Shown: in pieces, positions 25,505 through 33,360 of the stretch | Position numbering within the stretch: position 1 is the first letter of the stretch | Layout: every line of letters begins with the position of its first letter | Source of the DNA: Streptomyces olivochromogenes | GTDB taxonomy: Bacteria; Actinomycetota; Actinomycetes; Streptomycetales; Streptomycetaceae | Assembly (NCBI RefSeq): GCF_021538895.1 | Contig: NZ_JADDRL010000007.1 | Coordinates: 62,001 to 126,000 of the forward strand | DNA length: 64,000 bases | Direction of reading: 5' to 3' | The notes under the pieces: model-generated | Told to the model about the DNA's origin: nothing | Seen by the model: only the letters and a program-made list of their open reading frames with translations | Databases searched by the model: none | Translations under genes and position numbers: made by a program

Positions 25505-26920
25505 ATGGCAACGGCGCCCAGCGTCTCCTACTCGATGACCATCCGGCTGGAGGTGCCCGCGAGCGGAACCGCCGTCTCGCAGCTCACCACCGCCGTGGAG
25601 TCCTCCGGAGGCTCGGTGACCGGCCTCGACGTCACCGCGTCCGGCCACGAGAAGCTGCGCATCGACGTCACCATCGCGGCCACCTCGACCGGGCACGCCG
25701 ACGAGATCGTCGAGAAGCTCCGCGGCATCGAGGGCGTCACCCTCGGCAAGGTCTCGGACCGTACGTTCCTCATGCACCTCGGTGGCAAGATCGAGATGCA
25801 GTCCAAGCACCCCATCCGCAACCGTGACGACCTGTCCATGGTCTACACGCCGGGTGTGGCCCGCGTCTGCATGGCGATCGCCGAGAACCCCGAGGACGCC
25901 CGCCGCCTGACGATCAAGCGCAATTCCGTTGCGGTCGTGACGGACGGTTCCGCGGTGCTGGGCCTCGGCAACATCGGCCCGAAGGCCGCGCTGCCGGTCA
26001 TGGAGGGCAAGGCGGCCCTCTTCAAGCGCTTCGCCGGTATCGACGCCTGGCCGCTGTGCCTGGACACCCAGGACACCGACGCGATCGTCGAGATCGTCAA
26101 GGCGATCGCCCCCGGCTTCGCCGGCATCAACCTGGAGGACATCTCCGCGCCGCGCTGCTTCGAGATCGAGGCGCGGCTGCGCGAGGCCCTCGACATCCCC
26201 GTCTTCCACGACGACCAGCACGGCACCGCGATCGTCGTCCTCGCCGCCCTGACCAACGCACTTCGCGTCACCGGCAAGGCCATCGAGAACATCCGGGTCG
26301 TCATGTCCGGCGCCGGCGCGGCCGGTACGGCCATCCTCAAGCTGCTGATCGCCGCGGGCGTGAAGAACGCGGTCGTCGCCGACATCCAGGGCGTCGTGCA
26401 CTCCGGCCGCGGCGACCTGGTGGACGCGGCGCCGGACTCGGCGCTGCGCTGGATCGCCGACAACACCAACCCCGAGGGCCTGACCGGCACCCTGAAGGAG
26501 GCGGTGCACGGCGCCGACGTCTTCATCGGCGTCTCCGCCCCGAACGTGCTCGACGGCGACGACGTGGCCGCCATGGCCGAGGATGCGATCGTGTTCGCGC
26601 TCGCGAACCCGGACCCCGAGGTGGACCCGGCAATCGCCCGTCAGACGGCCGCAGTTGTGGCCACCGGCCGTTCCGACTTCCCCAACCAGATCAACAACGT
26701 GCTGGTCTTCCCGGGTGTCTTCCGCGGCCTGCTGGACGCCCAGTCCCGCACGGTCAACACCGAGATGATGCTCGCGGCCGCGAAGGCCCTCGCGGACGTG
26801 GTGACCGAGGACGAGCTGAACCCGAACTACATCATTCCGAGCGTCTTCAACGACAAGGTCGCGGGCGCGGTGGCGGGTGCGGTGCGGGAGGCCGCGAAGG
26901 CGGTCGCCGCGCAGTCGTGA
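25505..26920 (+). CDS. NAD(P)-dependent malic enzyme with N-terminal ACT domain
   Basis: A 471-aa oxidoreductase that decarboxylates malate to pyruvate. Residues 1-80 form an ACT regulatory domain (SYSMTIRLEVPASGTAVSQL...). The malic enzyme core follows: SMVYTPGVARVC, the substrate and metal residues in INLEDISAPRCFEIE and FHDDQHGTAIV, and the dinucleotide-binding SGAGAAGTAI at about 266-275. The cofactor preference cannot be fixed from sequence. It corresponds by synteny to SCO2951. ATG 25505 begins MATAPSVSYS; the long 365-nt upstream gap holds the small RNA and the promoter. Confidence 0.92.
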   Translation: MATAPSVSYSMTIRLEVPASGTAVSQLTTAVESSGGSVTGLDVTASGHEKLRIDVTIAATSTGHADEIVEKLRGIEGVTLGKVSDRTFLMHLGGKIEMQSKHPIRNRDDLSMVYTPGVARVCMAIAENPEDARRLTIKRNSVAVVTDGSAVLGLGNIGPKAALPVMEGKAALFKRFAGIDAWPLCLDTQDTDAIVEIVKAIAPGFAGINLEDISAPRCFEIEARLREALDIPVFHDDQHGTAIVVLAALTNALRVTGKAIENIRVVMSGAGAAGTAILKLLIAAGVKNAVVADIQGVVHSGRGDLVDAAPDSALRWIADNTNPEGLTGTLKEAVHGADVFIGVSAPNVLDGDDVAAMAEDAIVFALANPDPEVDPAIARQTAAVVATGRSDFPNQINNVLVFPGVFRGLLDAQSRTVNTEMMLAAAKALADVVTEDELNPNYIIPSVFNDKVAGAVAGAVREAAKAVAAQS

Positions 26921-27013
26921 CCACGGCGTACCGTTGATGTGCGGGGGCTGTGAGGATCACCACGGCGGCCCCCGCCCCGGCGCGTCGCGGAACCCCCTGG
27001 CGTCGGGCGCCCT

Positions 27014-27056
27014 CTAGGGTGACGGCCGAGCAGGCGCTTTTCGTGTGACTCCCTAG
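27014..27056 (+). promoter_or_regulatory. Two TAGGGT promoter-like elements upstream of hup
   Basis: CTAGGGTG occurs near 27015 and again near 27052, each fitting a TAgggT -10 hexamer. Tandem promoters would suit the high expression of HU. The leader to the ATG at 27209 is about 150 nt and shows no gene. Confidence 0.35.
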
Positions 27057-27208
27057 GGTGTTCTCACGACTCCTACGGGTGCCGGATTGGCTTTCCCGCC
27101 GCAGGTAGGGGCAGGATGCGTCCCTGGGCGCGAGCGCATCGGCTTCGCTGTGCCGCGGCTTCGCCGCGTGGCACGCCCCAACAGCAAGAAGAACACGGGA
27201 GTAACAAC

Positions 27209-27490
27209 ATGAATCGCAGTGAGCTGGTGGCCGCGCTGGCCGACCGCGCCGAGGTGACCCGTAAGGACGCCGACGCCGTGCTGGCCGCGTTCGCCGAGGT
27301 CGTCGGCGACATCGTCTCCAAGGGCGACGAGAAGGTCACCATCCCCGGCTTCCTGACCTTCGAGCGCACCCACCGTGCCGCTCGCACCGCGCGCAACCCG
27401 CAGACCGGTGAGCCCATCAACATCCCGGCCGGCTACAGCGTGAAGGTCTCCGCGGGCTCCAAGCTCAAGGAAGCCGCCAAGGGCAAGTGA
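27209..27490 (+). CDS. hup: Nucleoid protein HU (HupA type)
   Basis: A 93-aa HU protein. MNRSELVAALADRAEVTRKDADAVLAAF is the dimerisation half; GFLTFERTHRAARTARNPQTGEPINIPA is the DNA-bending arm with its conserved RNPQTG. It lacks the long Lys/Ala tail of the second Streptomyces HU, so it is the vegetative HupA type (SCO2950). ATG 27209 follows GGGAG. A 16-bp terminator stem comes directly after. Confidence 0.95.
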   Translation: MNRSELVAALADRAEVTRKDADAVLAAFAEVVGDIVSKGDEKVTIPGFLTFERTHRAARTARNPQTGEPINIPAGYSVKVSAGSKLKEAAKGK

Positions 27491-27539
27491 CCTTGTCGTC
27501 CGTGCATCACGGGACGGTGTACGGCACGTAAGAACGCCG

Positions 27540-27575
27540 ATGGGGCGGCACCCGGACTTCCGGGTGCCGCCCCAT
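27540..27575. terminator. Terminator between hup and murA
   Basis: A perfect 16-bp stem (ATGGGGCGGCACCCGG / CCGGGTGCCGCCCCAT) with a 4-nt loop in the convergent gap. It can serve both genes. Confidence 0.85.
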
Positions 27576-27610
27576 CGCTGTACGTACCGCCGGCGGGGAG
27601 TCCCCGACCG

Positions 27611-28951
27611 TCAGCCGAGTGCCTTGCCCGGCAGTTCGACCTTGGCGCCCAGCTCCATGAGCTTGTCCATGAAGTTCTCGTAGCCGCGGTTGATGAGGTC
27701 GATGCCGTGGACACGGGACGTGCCCTGGGCGGCGAGTGCGGCGATGAGGTAGGAGAAGCCGCCGCGCAGGTCGGGGATGACCAGGTCGGCGCCCTGCAGC
27801 TTGGTGGGGCCGGAGACGACCGCGGAGTGCAGGAAGTTGCGCTGGCCGAAGCGGCAGTCGGAGCCGCCGAGGCACTCGCGGTACAGCTGGATGTGGGCAC
27901 CCATCTGGTTCAGCGCGGAGGTGAAGCCCAGCCGGGACTCGTAGACCGTCTCGTGGATGATGGACAGTCCGGTCGCCTGGGTGAGGGCGACCACCAGCGG
28001 CTGCTGCCAGTCGGTCTGGAAGCCGGGGTGCACGTCCGTCTCCAGCGCGATGGACTTCAACTGACCACCGGGGTGCCAGAAGCGGATGCCCTCGTCGTCG
28101 ATCTCGAAGGCACCGCCCACCTTCCGGTAGGTGTTCAGGAACGTCATCATCGAGCGCTGCTGGGCGCCGCGGACGTAGATGTTGCCCTCGGTCGCCAGCG
28201 CCGCCGACGCCCAGGACGCGGCCTCCAGCCGGTCCGACAGGGCGCGGTGGGTGTAGCCGCCGAGGCTCTCCACACCGGTGATGCGGATCGTCCGGTCGGT
28301 GTCCATCGCGATGATCGCGCCCATCTTCTGCAGAACGCAGATCAGGTCCTCGATCTCCGGCTCGACGGCCGCGTTGGACAACTCCGTGACGCCCTCGGCC
28401 ATTACGGCCGTCAGCAGCACCTGCTCGGTCGCGCCGACGGACGGGTAGGGCAGCCGGATCTTCGTGCCGCGCAGACCCTTCGGCGCCTCCAGGTACTGGC
28501 CGTCGGCCCGCTTCTCGATCGTGGCGCCGAACTGCCGCAGCACGTCGAAGTGGAAGTCGATCGGACGGCCGCCGATGTCGCAGCCACCGAGGCCCGGGAT
28601 GAACGCGTGCCCGAGGCGGTGCAGCAGCGGACCGCAGAACAGGATCGGGATACGGCTCGAACCCGCGTGCGCATCGATGTCAGCGACGTTCGCGCTCTCC
28701 ACATGGGTCGGATCGAGCACCAGCTCACCGGGCTCGTCACCGGGACGTACGGTCACCCCGTGCAGCTGCAGCAGACCGCGTACGACACGAACGTCACGGA
28801 TGTCCGGAACGTTGCGCAGTCGACTCGGCGCACTGCCCAGCAGGGCGGCGACCATGGCCTTGGGCACGAGGTTCTTCGCACCGCGGACACGGATTTCGCC
28901 CTCCAGCGGGGTTCCGCCGTGGACAAGCAGGACATCGTCGTTGACGGTCAT
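27611..28951 (-). CDS. murA: UDP-N-acetylglucosamine 1-carboxyvinyltransferase
   Basis: A 446-aa MurA, which transfers enolpyruvate to UDP-GlcNAc in the first committed step of peptidoglycan synthesis. The start ALLLVHGGTPLEGEIRVRGAKN-type substrate loop is present (GGTPLEGEIRVRGAKNLV). The catalytic Cys is Cys124 in GGCDIGGRPID, the fosfomycin target; it is Cys, not the Asp found in fosfomycin-resistant forms. The C-terminal DLRGGFSYLIAALAAQG is conserved. It is transcribed convergently with hup, as in other streptomycetes (SCO2949). Confidence 0.95.
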   Translation of the reverse strand: MTVNDDVLLVHGGTPLEGEIRVRGAKNLVPKAMVAALLGSAPSRLRNVPDIRDVRVVRGLLQLHGVTVRPGDEPGELVLDPTHVESANVADIDAHAGSSRIPILFCGPLLHRLGHAFIPGLGGCDIGGRPIDFHFDVLRQFGATIEKRADGQYLEAPKGLRGTKIRLPYPSVGATEQVLLTAVMAEGVTELSNAAVEPEIEDLICVLQKMGAIIAMDTDRTIRITGVESLGGYTHRALSDRLEAASWASAALATEGNIYVRGAQQRSMMTFLNTYRKVGGAFEIDDEGIRFWHPGGQLKSIALETDVHPGFQTDWQQPLVVALTQATGLSIIHETVYESRLGFTSALNQMGAHIQLYRECLGGSDCRFGQRNFLHSAVVSGPTKLQGADLVIPDLRGGFSYLIAALAAQGTSRVHGIDLINRGYENFMDKLMELGAKVELPGKALG

Positions 28952-29204
28952 GAATCTCGCGTTCCGTGGAGTTGGGCAGGGGCCGGAGAGACAGGGTAAT
29001 CGCCGACCGCCCCCCTCCAGTAAGCCCTGGTACCACTCAGCTACGTCATAGCTGTGTCACAACACGAACCGTTTCCCCTCGGGCACGTGCGGTCACCGGC
29101 CCGGGGCGTGCGCGTGGGGGCGCATCGGTGCGCCCTGAGCTGCATTCACTCCCGTACCCGCATTGGCTCCCCACATGGGGGGAAGATGCGGGATCATGTC
29201 TGGC

Positions 29205-29777
29205 ATGACCGAGGTGTCCTCGCTCACAGGGCGGCTGCTCGTGGCTACGCCCGCCCTGGCGGACCCGAACTTCGACCGTGCGGTGGTGCTCCTTCTCGAC
29301 CACGACGAGGAGGGCTCCCTCGGTGTCGTCCTCAATCGTCCGACCCCGGTGGACGTGAGCGACATCCTGGAGGGCTGGGCGGCTCTCACCGGTGAGCCCG
29401 GTGTCGTCTTCCAGGGCGGTCCGGTGTCGCTGGACTCGGCACTCGGTGTCGCGGTCATCCCCGGCGGCGCCTCCGGCGACCGCACCCCGCTCGGCTGGCG
29501 CCGGGTGCACGGAGCGATCGGCCTGGTCGATCTGGAGGCCCCGCCCGAGCTGCTCGCCTCGGCCCTCGGCTCCTTGCGAATCTTCGCCGGATACGCCGGC
29601 TGGGGCCCCGGTCAGCTGGAGGACGAGCTGGTGGAGGGCGCCTGGTACGTGGTGGAGTCCGAGCCGGGCGACGTGTCCTCCCCGGCGCCGGAGCGGCTGT
29701 GGCGCGAGGTGCTGCGCCGGCAGCGCAGCGAGCTGGCGATGGTGGCCACCTATCCGGACGACCCGACACTCAACTGA
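29205..29777 (+). CDS. YqgE/AlgH family protein (UPF0301)
   Basis: A 190-aa protein of the YqgE/AlgH family. LTGRLLVATPALADPNFDRAVVLLLDHDEEGSLGVVLNRP is the family signature, and GGPVS and the AGWGPGQLEDEL block follow. The biochemical role is unknown. ATG 29205 (MTEVSSL) is preferred to ATG 29196, which adds only three residues. The gene lies upstream of the DUF3039 gene in the same direction, matching SCO2948-SCO2947. Confidence 0.9.
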   Translation: MTEVSSLTGRLLVATPALADPNFDRAVVLLLDHDEEGSLGVVLNRPTPVDVSDILEGWAALTGEPGVVFQGGPVSLDSALGVAVIPGGASGDRTPLGWRRVHGAIGLVDLEAPPELLASALGSLRIFAGYAGWGPGQLEDELVEGAWYVVESEPGDVSSPAPERLWREVLRRQRSELAMVATYPDDPTLN

Positions 29778-29792
29778 TGTCCCGGGGCTTCA

Positions 29793-29798
29793 GTACCC
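29793..29798 (+). promoter_or_regulatory. -10 element giving a probable leaderless DUF3039 mRNA
   Basis: TACCCT ends about 8 nt before ATG 29807 and no ribosome binding site is present, which fits a leaderless transcript starting at the ATG. Confidence 0.45.
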
Positions 29799-29806
29799 TT
29801 GGCGGC

Positions 29807-30085
29807 ATGAGCACTCTTGAGCCCGAGCGCGGGACTGGTACGGGGACCCTCGTAGAGCCGACGCCACAGGTGTCCCACGGCGACGGCGACCACGAGCGCT
29901 TCGCCCACTATGTCCAGAAGGACAAGATCATGGCGAGCGCCCTCGACGGCACCCCCGTCGTGGCGCTGTGCGGCAAGGTGTGGGTGCCGGGTCGTGACCC
30001 GAAGAAGTACCCCGTGTGCCCCATGTGCAAGGAGATCTACGAGTCCATGGGCAGCGGCGACGAGGGCGGCGACGACAAGAAGTAA
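29807..30085 (+). CDS. DUF3039 domain protein (small zinc-binding)
   Basis: A 92-aa protein. The core reads GDGDHERFAHYVQKDKIMASALDGTPVVALCGKVWVPGRDPKKYPVCPMCKEIYE, where the Cys of LCGK and CPMC probably bind a metal. The family is actinobacterial and conserved but uncharacterised. A good terminator follows. Confidence 0.88.
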   Translation: MSTLEPERGTGTGTLVEPTPQVSHGDGDHERFAHYVQKDKIMASALDGTPVVALCGKVWVPGRDPKKYPVCPMCKEIYESMGSGDEGGDDKK

Positions 30086-30111
30086 CCGGTCCCTCTCCGG
30101 CTGAGACTCGC

Positions 30112-30150
30112 AGGGCCCCCGGCACGCTTCGGCGTGCTCCGGGGGCCTTT
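30112..30150 (+). terminator. Terminator after the DUF3039 gene
   Basis: GGGCCCCCGGCACGC pairs with GCGTGCTCCGGGGGCC (one bulged base) across a TTCG tetraloop and is followed by TTTG. Confidence 0.85.
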
Positions 30151-30192
30151 GTCATGGTGTGGCGTTGCGTGGAGTGCGTCCGCCGGTCACAG

Positions 30193-30208
30193 AGTGGTCG
30201 AGACCTCT
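30193..30208. promoter_or_regulatory. Probable DasR-responsive element (dre)
   Basis: AGTGGTCGAGACCTCT matches the dre consensus A(G/C)TGGTCTAGACCACT at 14 of 16 positions. DasR is the GntR regulator of GlcNAc and chitin metabolism. The genes downstream are a sugar ABC transporter remnant and a hexosaminidase, both expected DasR targets. Confidence 0.7.
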
Positions 30209-30302
30209 TGTCGGCATGTTCATGTTGTCCCTAGCCTCTGTGTGTTGTGCAGAGTGAAACTGCTGTTGCGCATGTTGCAATGACCTCCAGGAGGGGCACT
30301 CC

Positions 30303-30618
30303 ATGAAACGGGCAGCAGTAATTCGGCCGTTACTTCTCCCGTGGCTTTCTCTTGGCGGGCAAAGTGGTGATCGCCTCGACGCTGATCGCGTTTCTCGCCG
30401 CGGCCGTCGTGACCGCCGCGCCGGGATTCCGCTTCCGCCTCCGGTTCCGTTTCCGGACCGCGCACGAACTCGCTGCTCTTCCAAGTCCTTCATCATCGGC
30501 GGCACTTCGCGGTCGACCGACCCAGCCGATGGCCCTGCTGGTCTTCTGCAAGCTCATCTTCTTCGTGCTCGTCCAGCGACGACCGGTGTCGGGACTGGGT
30601 GCGGCGGTAAAGGACTGA
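30303..30618 (+). pseudogene. Remnant of a sugar ABC transporter operon (start of binding protein, end of permease)
   Basis: AGGAGGGG at 30290-30297 stands perfectly before ATG 30303 (MKRAAVIRP...), like the start of a sugar-binding lipoprotein, but that frame turns into Arg/Pro-rich nonsense. Another frame (30322-30618) has a hydrophobic segment LLAGKVVIASTLIAFLAAAVV and ends MALLVFCKLIFFVLVQRRPVSGLGAAVKD. That end closely resembles the C-terminus of CUT1 permeases (FFxLQRRFVSGLTAGAVKG). The stop lies 4 nt before the hexosaminidase ATG. I recall a three-gene sugar ABC transporter here in S. coelicolor (SCO2944-2946); a large internal deletion would leave exactly this. Confidence 0.5.
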
Positions 30619-30622
30619 CGTG

Positions 30623-32242
30623 ATGGATCTGATTCCGGCGCCGCGCGCCGTCGAGGGCCCGATGCGCTGTGGCTTCCTGTTCGACCGGGACACCACCCTG
30701 TGGGCCGCCCCGGGCACGGACACCACGGAACGCTGGCTGCGCTCCACCCTCGGCGCGGCCCTCGGCCTGCCGCTGCGGCCGGGTCCGCGGGACGCCTCCA
30801 ACTCCGTACAACTGCAGCTGGACGACGCGCTGGAGCCGGAGGCCTACCGGCTCGACGCCGTCGCCACCTGGGGCGTGCGGATCCGCGGCGGCGACCCGGC
30901 CGGGGTCTTCTGGGGCGCCCAGACCCTGCGCCAACTGCTCGGCCCCGAGGCCTTCCGACGCGCCCCCGTACGATCCGGCATCACCCACGGAATCGCCCAC
31001 CAGAGCATCGAGGACGGTCCCCGATTCCGCTGGCGCGGTCTCCTGCTCGACGTCTCCCGGCACTTCATGCCCAAGGACGGAGTCCTGCGCTACCTGGACC
31101 TGATGGCCGCGCACAAACTCAATGTCTTCCACTTCCACCTGACGGACGACCAGGGCTGGCGGATCGAGATCGCACGCCACCCGAGGCTGACCGAGACCGG
31201 CTCCTGGCGGACGCGCACGAAATTCGGCCACCGGGCCTCGCCGTTGTGGGAGGAGAAGCCGCACGGGGGCTACTACACCCAGGACGACATCCGCGAGATC
31301 GTCGCCTATGCCGCCGAGCGGCATATCACCGTGGTCCCCGAAATCGACGTACCGGGCCACTCGCAGGCCGCCATCGCCGCGTATCCGGAACTCGGCAACA
31401 CCGACGTCATCGACACCACCGCCCTCTCCGTCCTGGACGACTGGGGGATCTCCACGAACGTACTCGCCCCCACTGACAACACCCTGCGCTTCTACGAGGG
31501 GGTGTTCGAGGAAGTCCTCGACCTGTTCCCCTCGGAGTTCATTCACGTGGGCGGCGACGAATGCCCCAAGGACCAGTGGAGGCGGTCGCCCGCCGCGCAG
31601 GCGCGCATCAAGGAACTAGGGCTCGCGGACGAGGACGAGTTGCAGTCCTGGTTCATCGGTCACTTCGCGAAGTGGCTGTCCGCGCGCGGGCGCAGACTCA
31701 TCGGCTGGGACGAGATCCTCGAAGGTGGCCTCCCCGACGGCACGGCCGTGTCGTCCTGGCGCGGCTACCAGGGCGGGATCGCGGCCGCGCGGGCCGGACA
31801 CGACGTCGTCATGTGCCCCCAGCAGCAGGTGTATCTGGACTACCGGCAGGCCGCGGGCGACGACGAACCCGTCCCCATCGGGTACGTCCGCACCCTGGAG
31901 GATGTCTACCGCTTCGAGCCGGTTCCACCGGAACTGCACGAACCGGGAATCCGCCATGTGCTGGGCACCCAGGCGAACCTGTGGACCGAGGTGATGGAGG
32001 ACCACGCACGCGTGGACTACCAGGCGTTCCCCCGGCTCGCCGCCTTCGCCGAGGTGGCCTGGAGCGCCCTGCCCGCCCCCGCGGAACGGGACTTCGCGGA
32101 TTTCGAACGCCGCATGGCCGCCCACTACGGGCGACTCGACGCCCTGGGGGTCGCCTACCGGCGGCCCGCCGGCCCGCGCCCCTGGCAGCGGCGCCCCGGT
32201 GTGCTCGGGCGTCCCATCGAGGGGCTGCCTCCGAACACGTAA
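30623..32242 (+). CDS. Beta-N-acetylhexosaminidase, GH20
   Basis: A 539-aa family 20 glycosidase that removes terminal GlcNAc from chitin oligomers or wall fragments. The N-terminal GH20b-like domain is followed by the barrel: FRWRGLLLDVSRHFMPKDGVLRYLDLMAAHKLNVFHFHLTDDQGWR, then the catalytic pair D312-E313 in HVGGDECPK, and WDEILEGG. There is no signal peptide, so the enzyme is probably intracellular and acts on imported oligosaccharides. It is the last gene of the damaged operon that starts at the dre site, and matches SCO2943. Confidence 0.92.
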   Translation: MDLIPAPRAVEGPMRCGFLFDRDTTLWAAPGTDTTERWLRSTLGAALGLPLRPGPRDASNSVQLQLDDALEPEAYRLDAVATWGVRIRGGDPAGVFWGAQTLRQLLGPEAFRRAPVRSGITHGIAHQSIEDGPRFRWRGLLLDVSRHFMPKDGVLRYLDLMAAHKLNVFHFHLTDDQGWRIEIARHPRLTETGSWRTRTKFGHRASPLWEEKPHGGYYTQDDIREIVAYAAERHITVVPEIDVPGHSQAAIAAYPELGNTDVIDTTALSVLDDWGISTNVLAPTDNTLRFYEGVFEEVLDLFPSEFIHVGGDECPKDQWRRSPAAQARIKELGLADEDELQSWFIGHFAKWLSARGRRLIGWDEILEGGLPDGTAVSSWRGYQGGIAAARAGHDVVMCPQQQVYLDYRQAAGDDEPVPIGYVRTLEDVYRFEPVPPELHEPGIRHVLGTQANLWTEVMEDHARVDYQAFPRLAAFAEVAWSALPAPAERDFADFERRMAAHYGRLDALGVAYRRPAGPRPWQRRPGVLGRPIEGLPPNT

Positions 32243-32409
32243 TGGAAAAAGACCTCAAGGGTCACCGAAGAGTGTCAATCGCCATGCTCCGGTGATGATG
32301 GGCGAAATCGGACCATCTCCCTGATGAGGTGGGCGAATGCCTCCTAGCGGACCCCCGCGTTCGAGTGTTGCGATGATGTGCCAGAGTTGCCACGTCCGCC
32401 CTGTCAGCA

Positions 32410-32420
32410 CGTACCGTACG
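32410..32420. promoter_or_regulatory. Palindrome upstream of the molybdenum hydroxylase operon
   Basis: CGTACCGTACG is a perfect 5+1+5 palindrome 47 nt before the first start, inside a larger GTTGCC...GGCAAC frame. It is a candidate operator. The rest of the 220-nt gap after the hexosaminidase shows no gene. Confidence 0.3.
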
Positions 32421-32466
32421 GCAACACAGGTGGGACCAGGTGGGGCAGCGGGAAGGGGCAGCCGGT

Positions 32467-33360
32467 TTGACCACGCACGCACCGCAGGCGGCGCAGGCCG
32501 TCACGCTGCCCACGACTCTGGACGAGGCCGTGGCGGCGCTCACCGCCATGCCCGCCGCCGTTCCCGTCGCGGGCGGCACCGATCTCATGGCCGCCGTCAA
32601 CTCCGGACAGCTCAGGCCCGCCGCCCTGGTGGGTCTCGGGCGGATCAGCGAGATCCGCGGCTGGCAGTACCAGGACGGCCACGCGCTGCTCGGCGCCGGC
32701 CTCACGCACGCCCGCATGGGCCGCCCCGACTTCGCGGCCCTGATCCCGGCGCTCGCCGCCGCCGCGCGCGCCGCGGGCCCGCCGCACATCCGCAACGCGG
32801 GCACCCTGGGCGGCAACATCGCCTCCGCCGCGCCCACCGGCGACGCGCTCCCGGTGCTGGCCGCCCTGGAGGCGGCGCTGATCATCGCCGGCCCGGGCGG
32901 TACGGGCCGGGAGATCCCGGTGTCGCACCTGCTGGCGGGCGTGGAGATGCTGCGCGCCGGCGAACTCATCGGCTACGTGCGCGTGCCGCTGCTGCACGCT
33001 CCGCAGGTCTTCCTGAAGGCGACCGGCCGGACCGGGCCGGGCCGTGCGGTCGCCTCCGTGGCCCTCGTCCTCGATCCCGCCCGGCGCGGAGTGCGGTGCG
33101 CCGTCGGCGCCATAGCGCCCATGCCGCTCAGGCCCCTGGAGGCCGAGCAGTGGGTCGCCCAGCTCATCGACTGGGACAACGACCGGGCGATCGTCCCCGA
33201 GGCGCTGAACGCCTTCGGGGAGTACGTCGCCTCGGCCTGCATCCCCGACCCGGCCCCGGAGCAGGACGGATCCGTGCCGGCGCTTCCGCCCGCCGTACTG
33301 CACCTGCGGCGCACCGTCGCCGCGCTGGCCCGACGAGCACTGGGGAGGGCGCTGTCGTGA
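32467..33360 (+). CDS. Molybdenum hydroxylase FAD-binding subunit (CoxM/XdhB type)
   Basis: A 297-aa FAD subunit. TTG 32467 follows GGAAGGGG at 8 nt; a GTG at 32440 would add nine residues. FAD-binding motifs are AAVPVAGGTDLMAAVNSG and, further on, IRNAGTLGGNIASAAPTGDALP, the characteristic TxGGN loop. Electrons pass from the molybdenum subunit through the iron-sulfur subunit to this flavin. The stop overlaps the next GTG, making a coupled operon of three subunits in the order M-S-L. Confidence 0.9.
   Translation: MTTHAPQAAQAVTLPTTLDEAVAALTAMPAAVPVAGGTDLMAAVNSGQLRPAALVGLGRISEIRGWQYQDGHALLGAGLTHARMGRPDFAALIPALAAAARAAGPPHIRNAGTLGGNIASAAPTGDALPVLAALEAALIIAGPGGTGREIPVSHLLAGVEMLRAGELIGYVRVPLLHAPQVFLKATGRTGPGRAVASVALVLDPARRGVRCAVGAIAPMPLRPLEAEQWVAQLIDWDNDRAIVPEALNAFGEYVASACIPDPAPEQDGSVPALPPAVLHLRRTVAALARRALGRALS

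Noticed and set aside
32337-33356. Start of the iron-sulfur subunit further upstream
   Set aside because: That stretch overlaps the FAD subunit in another frame and is Arg/Gly-rich; GTG 33357 overlaps the FAD stop and begins host-like coding.
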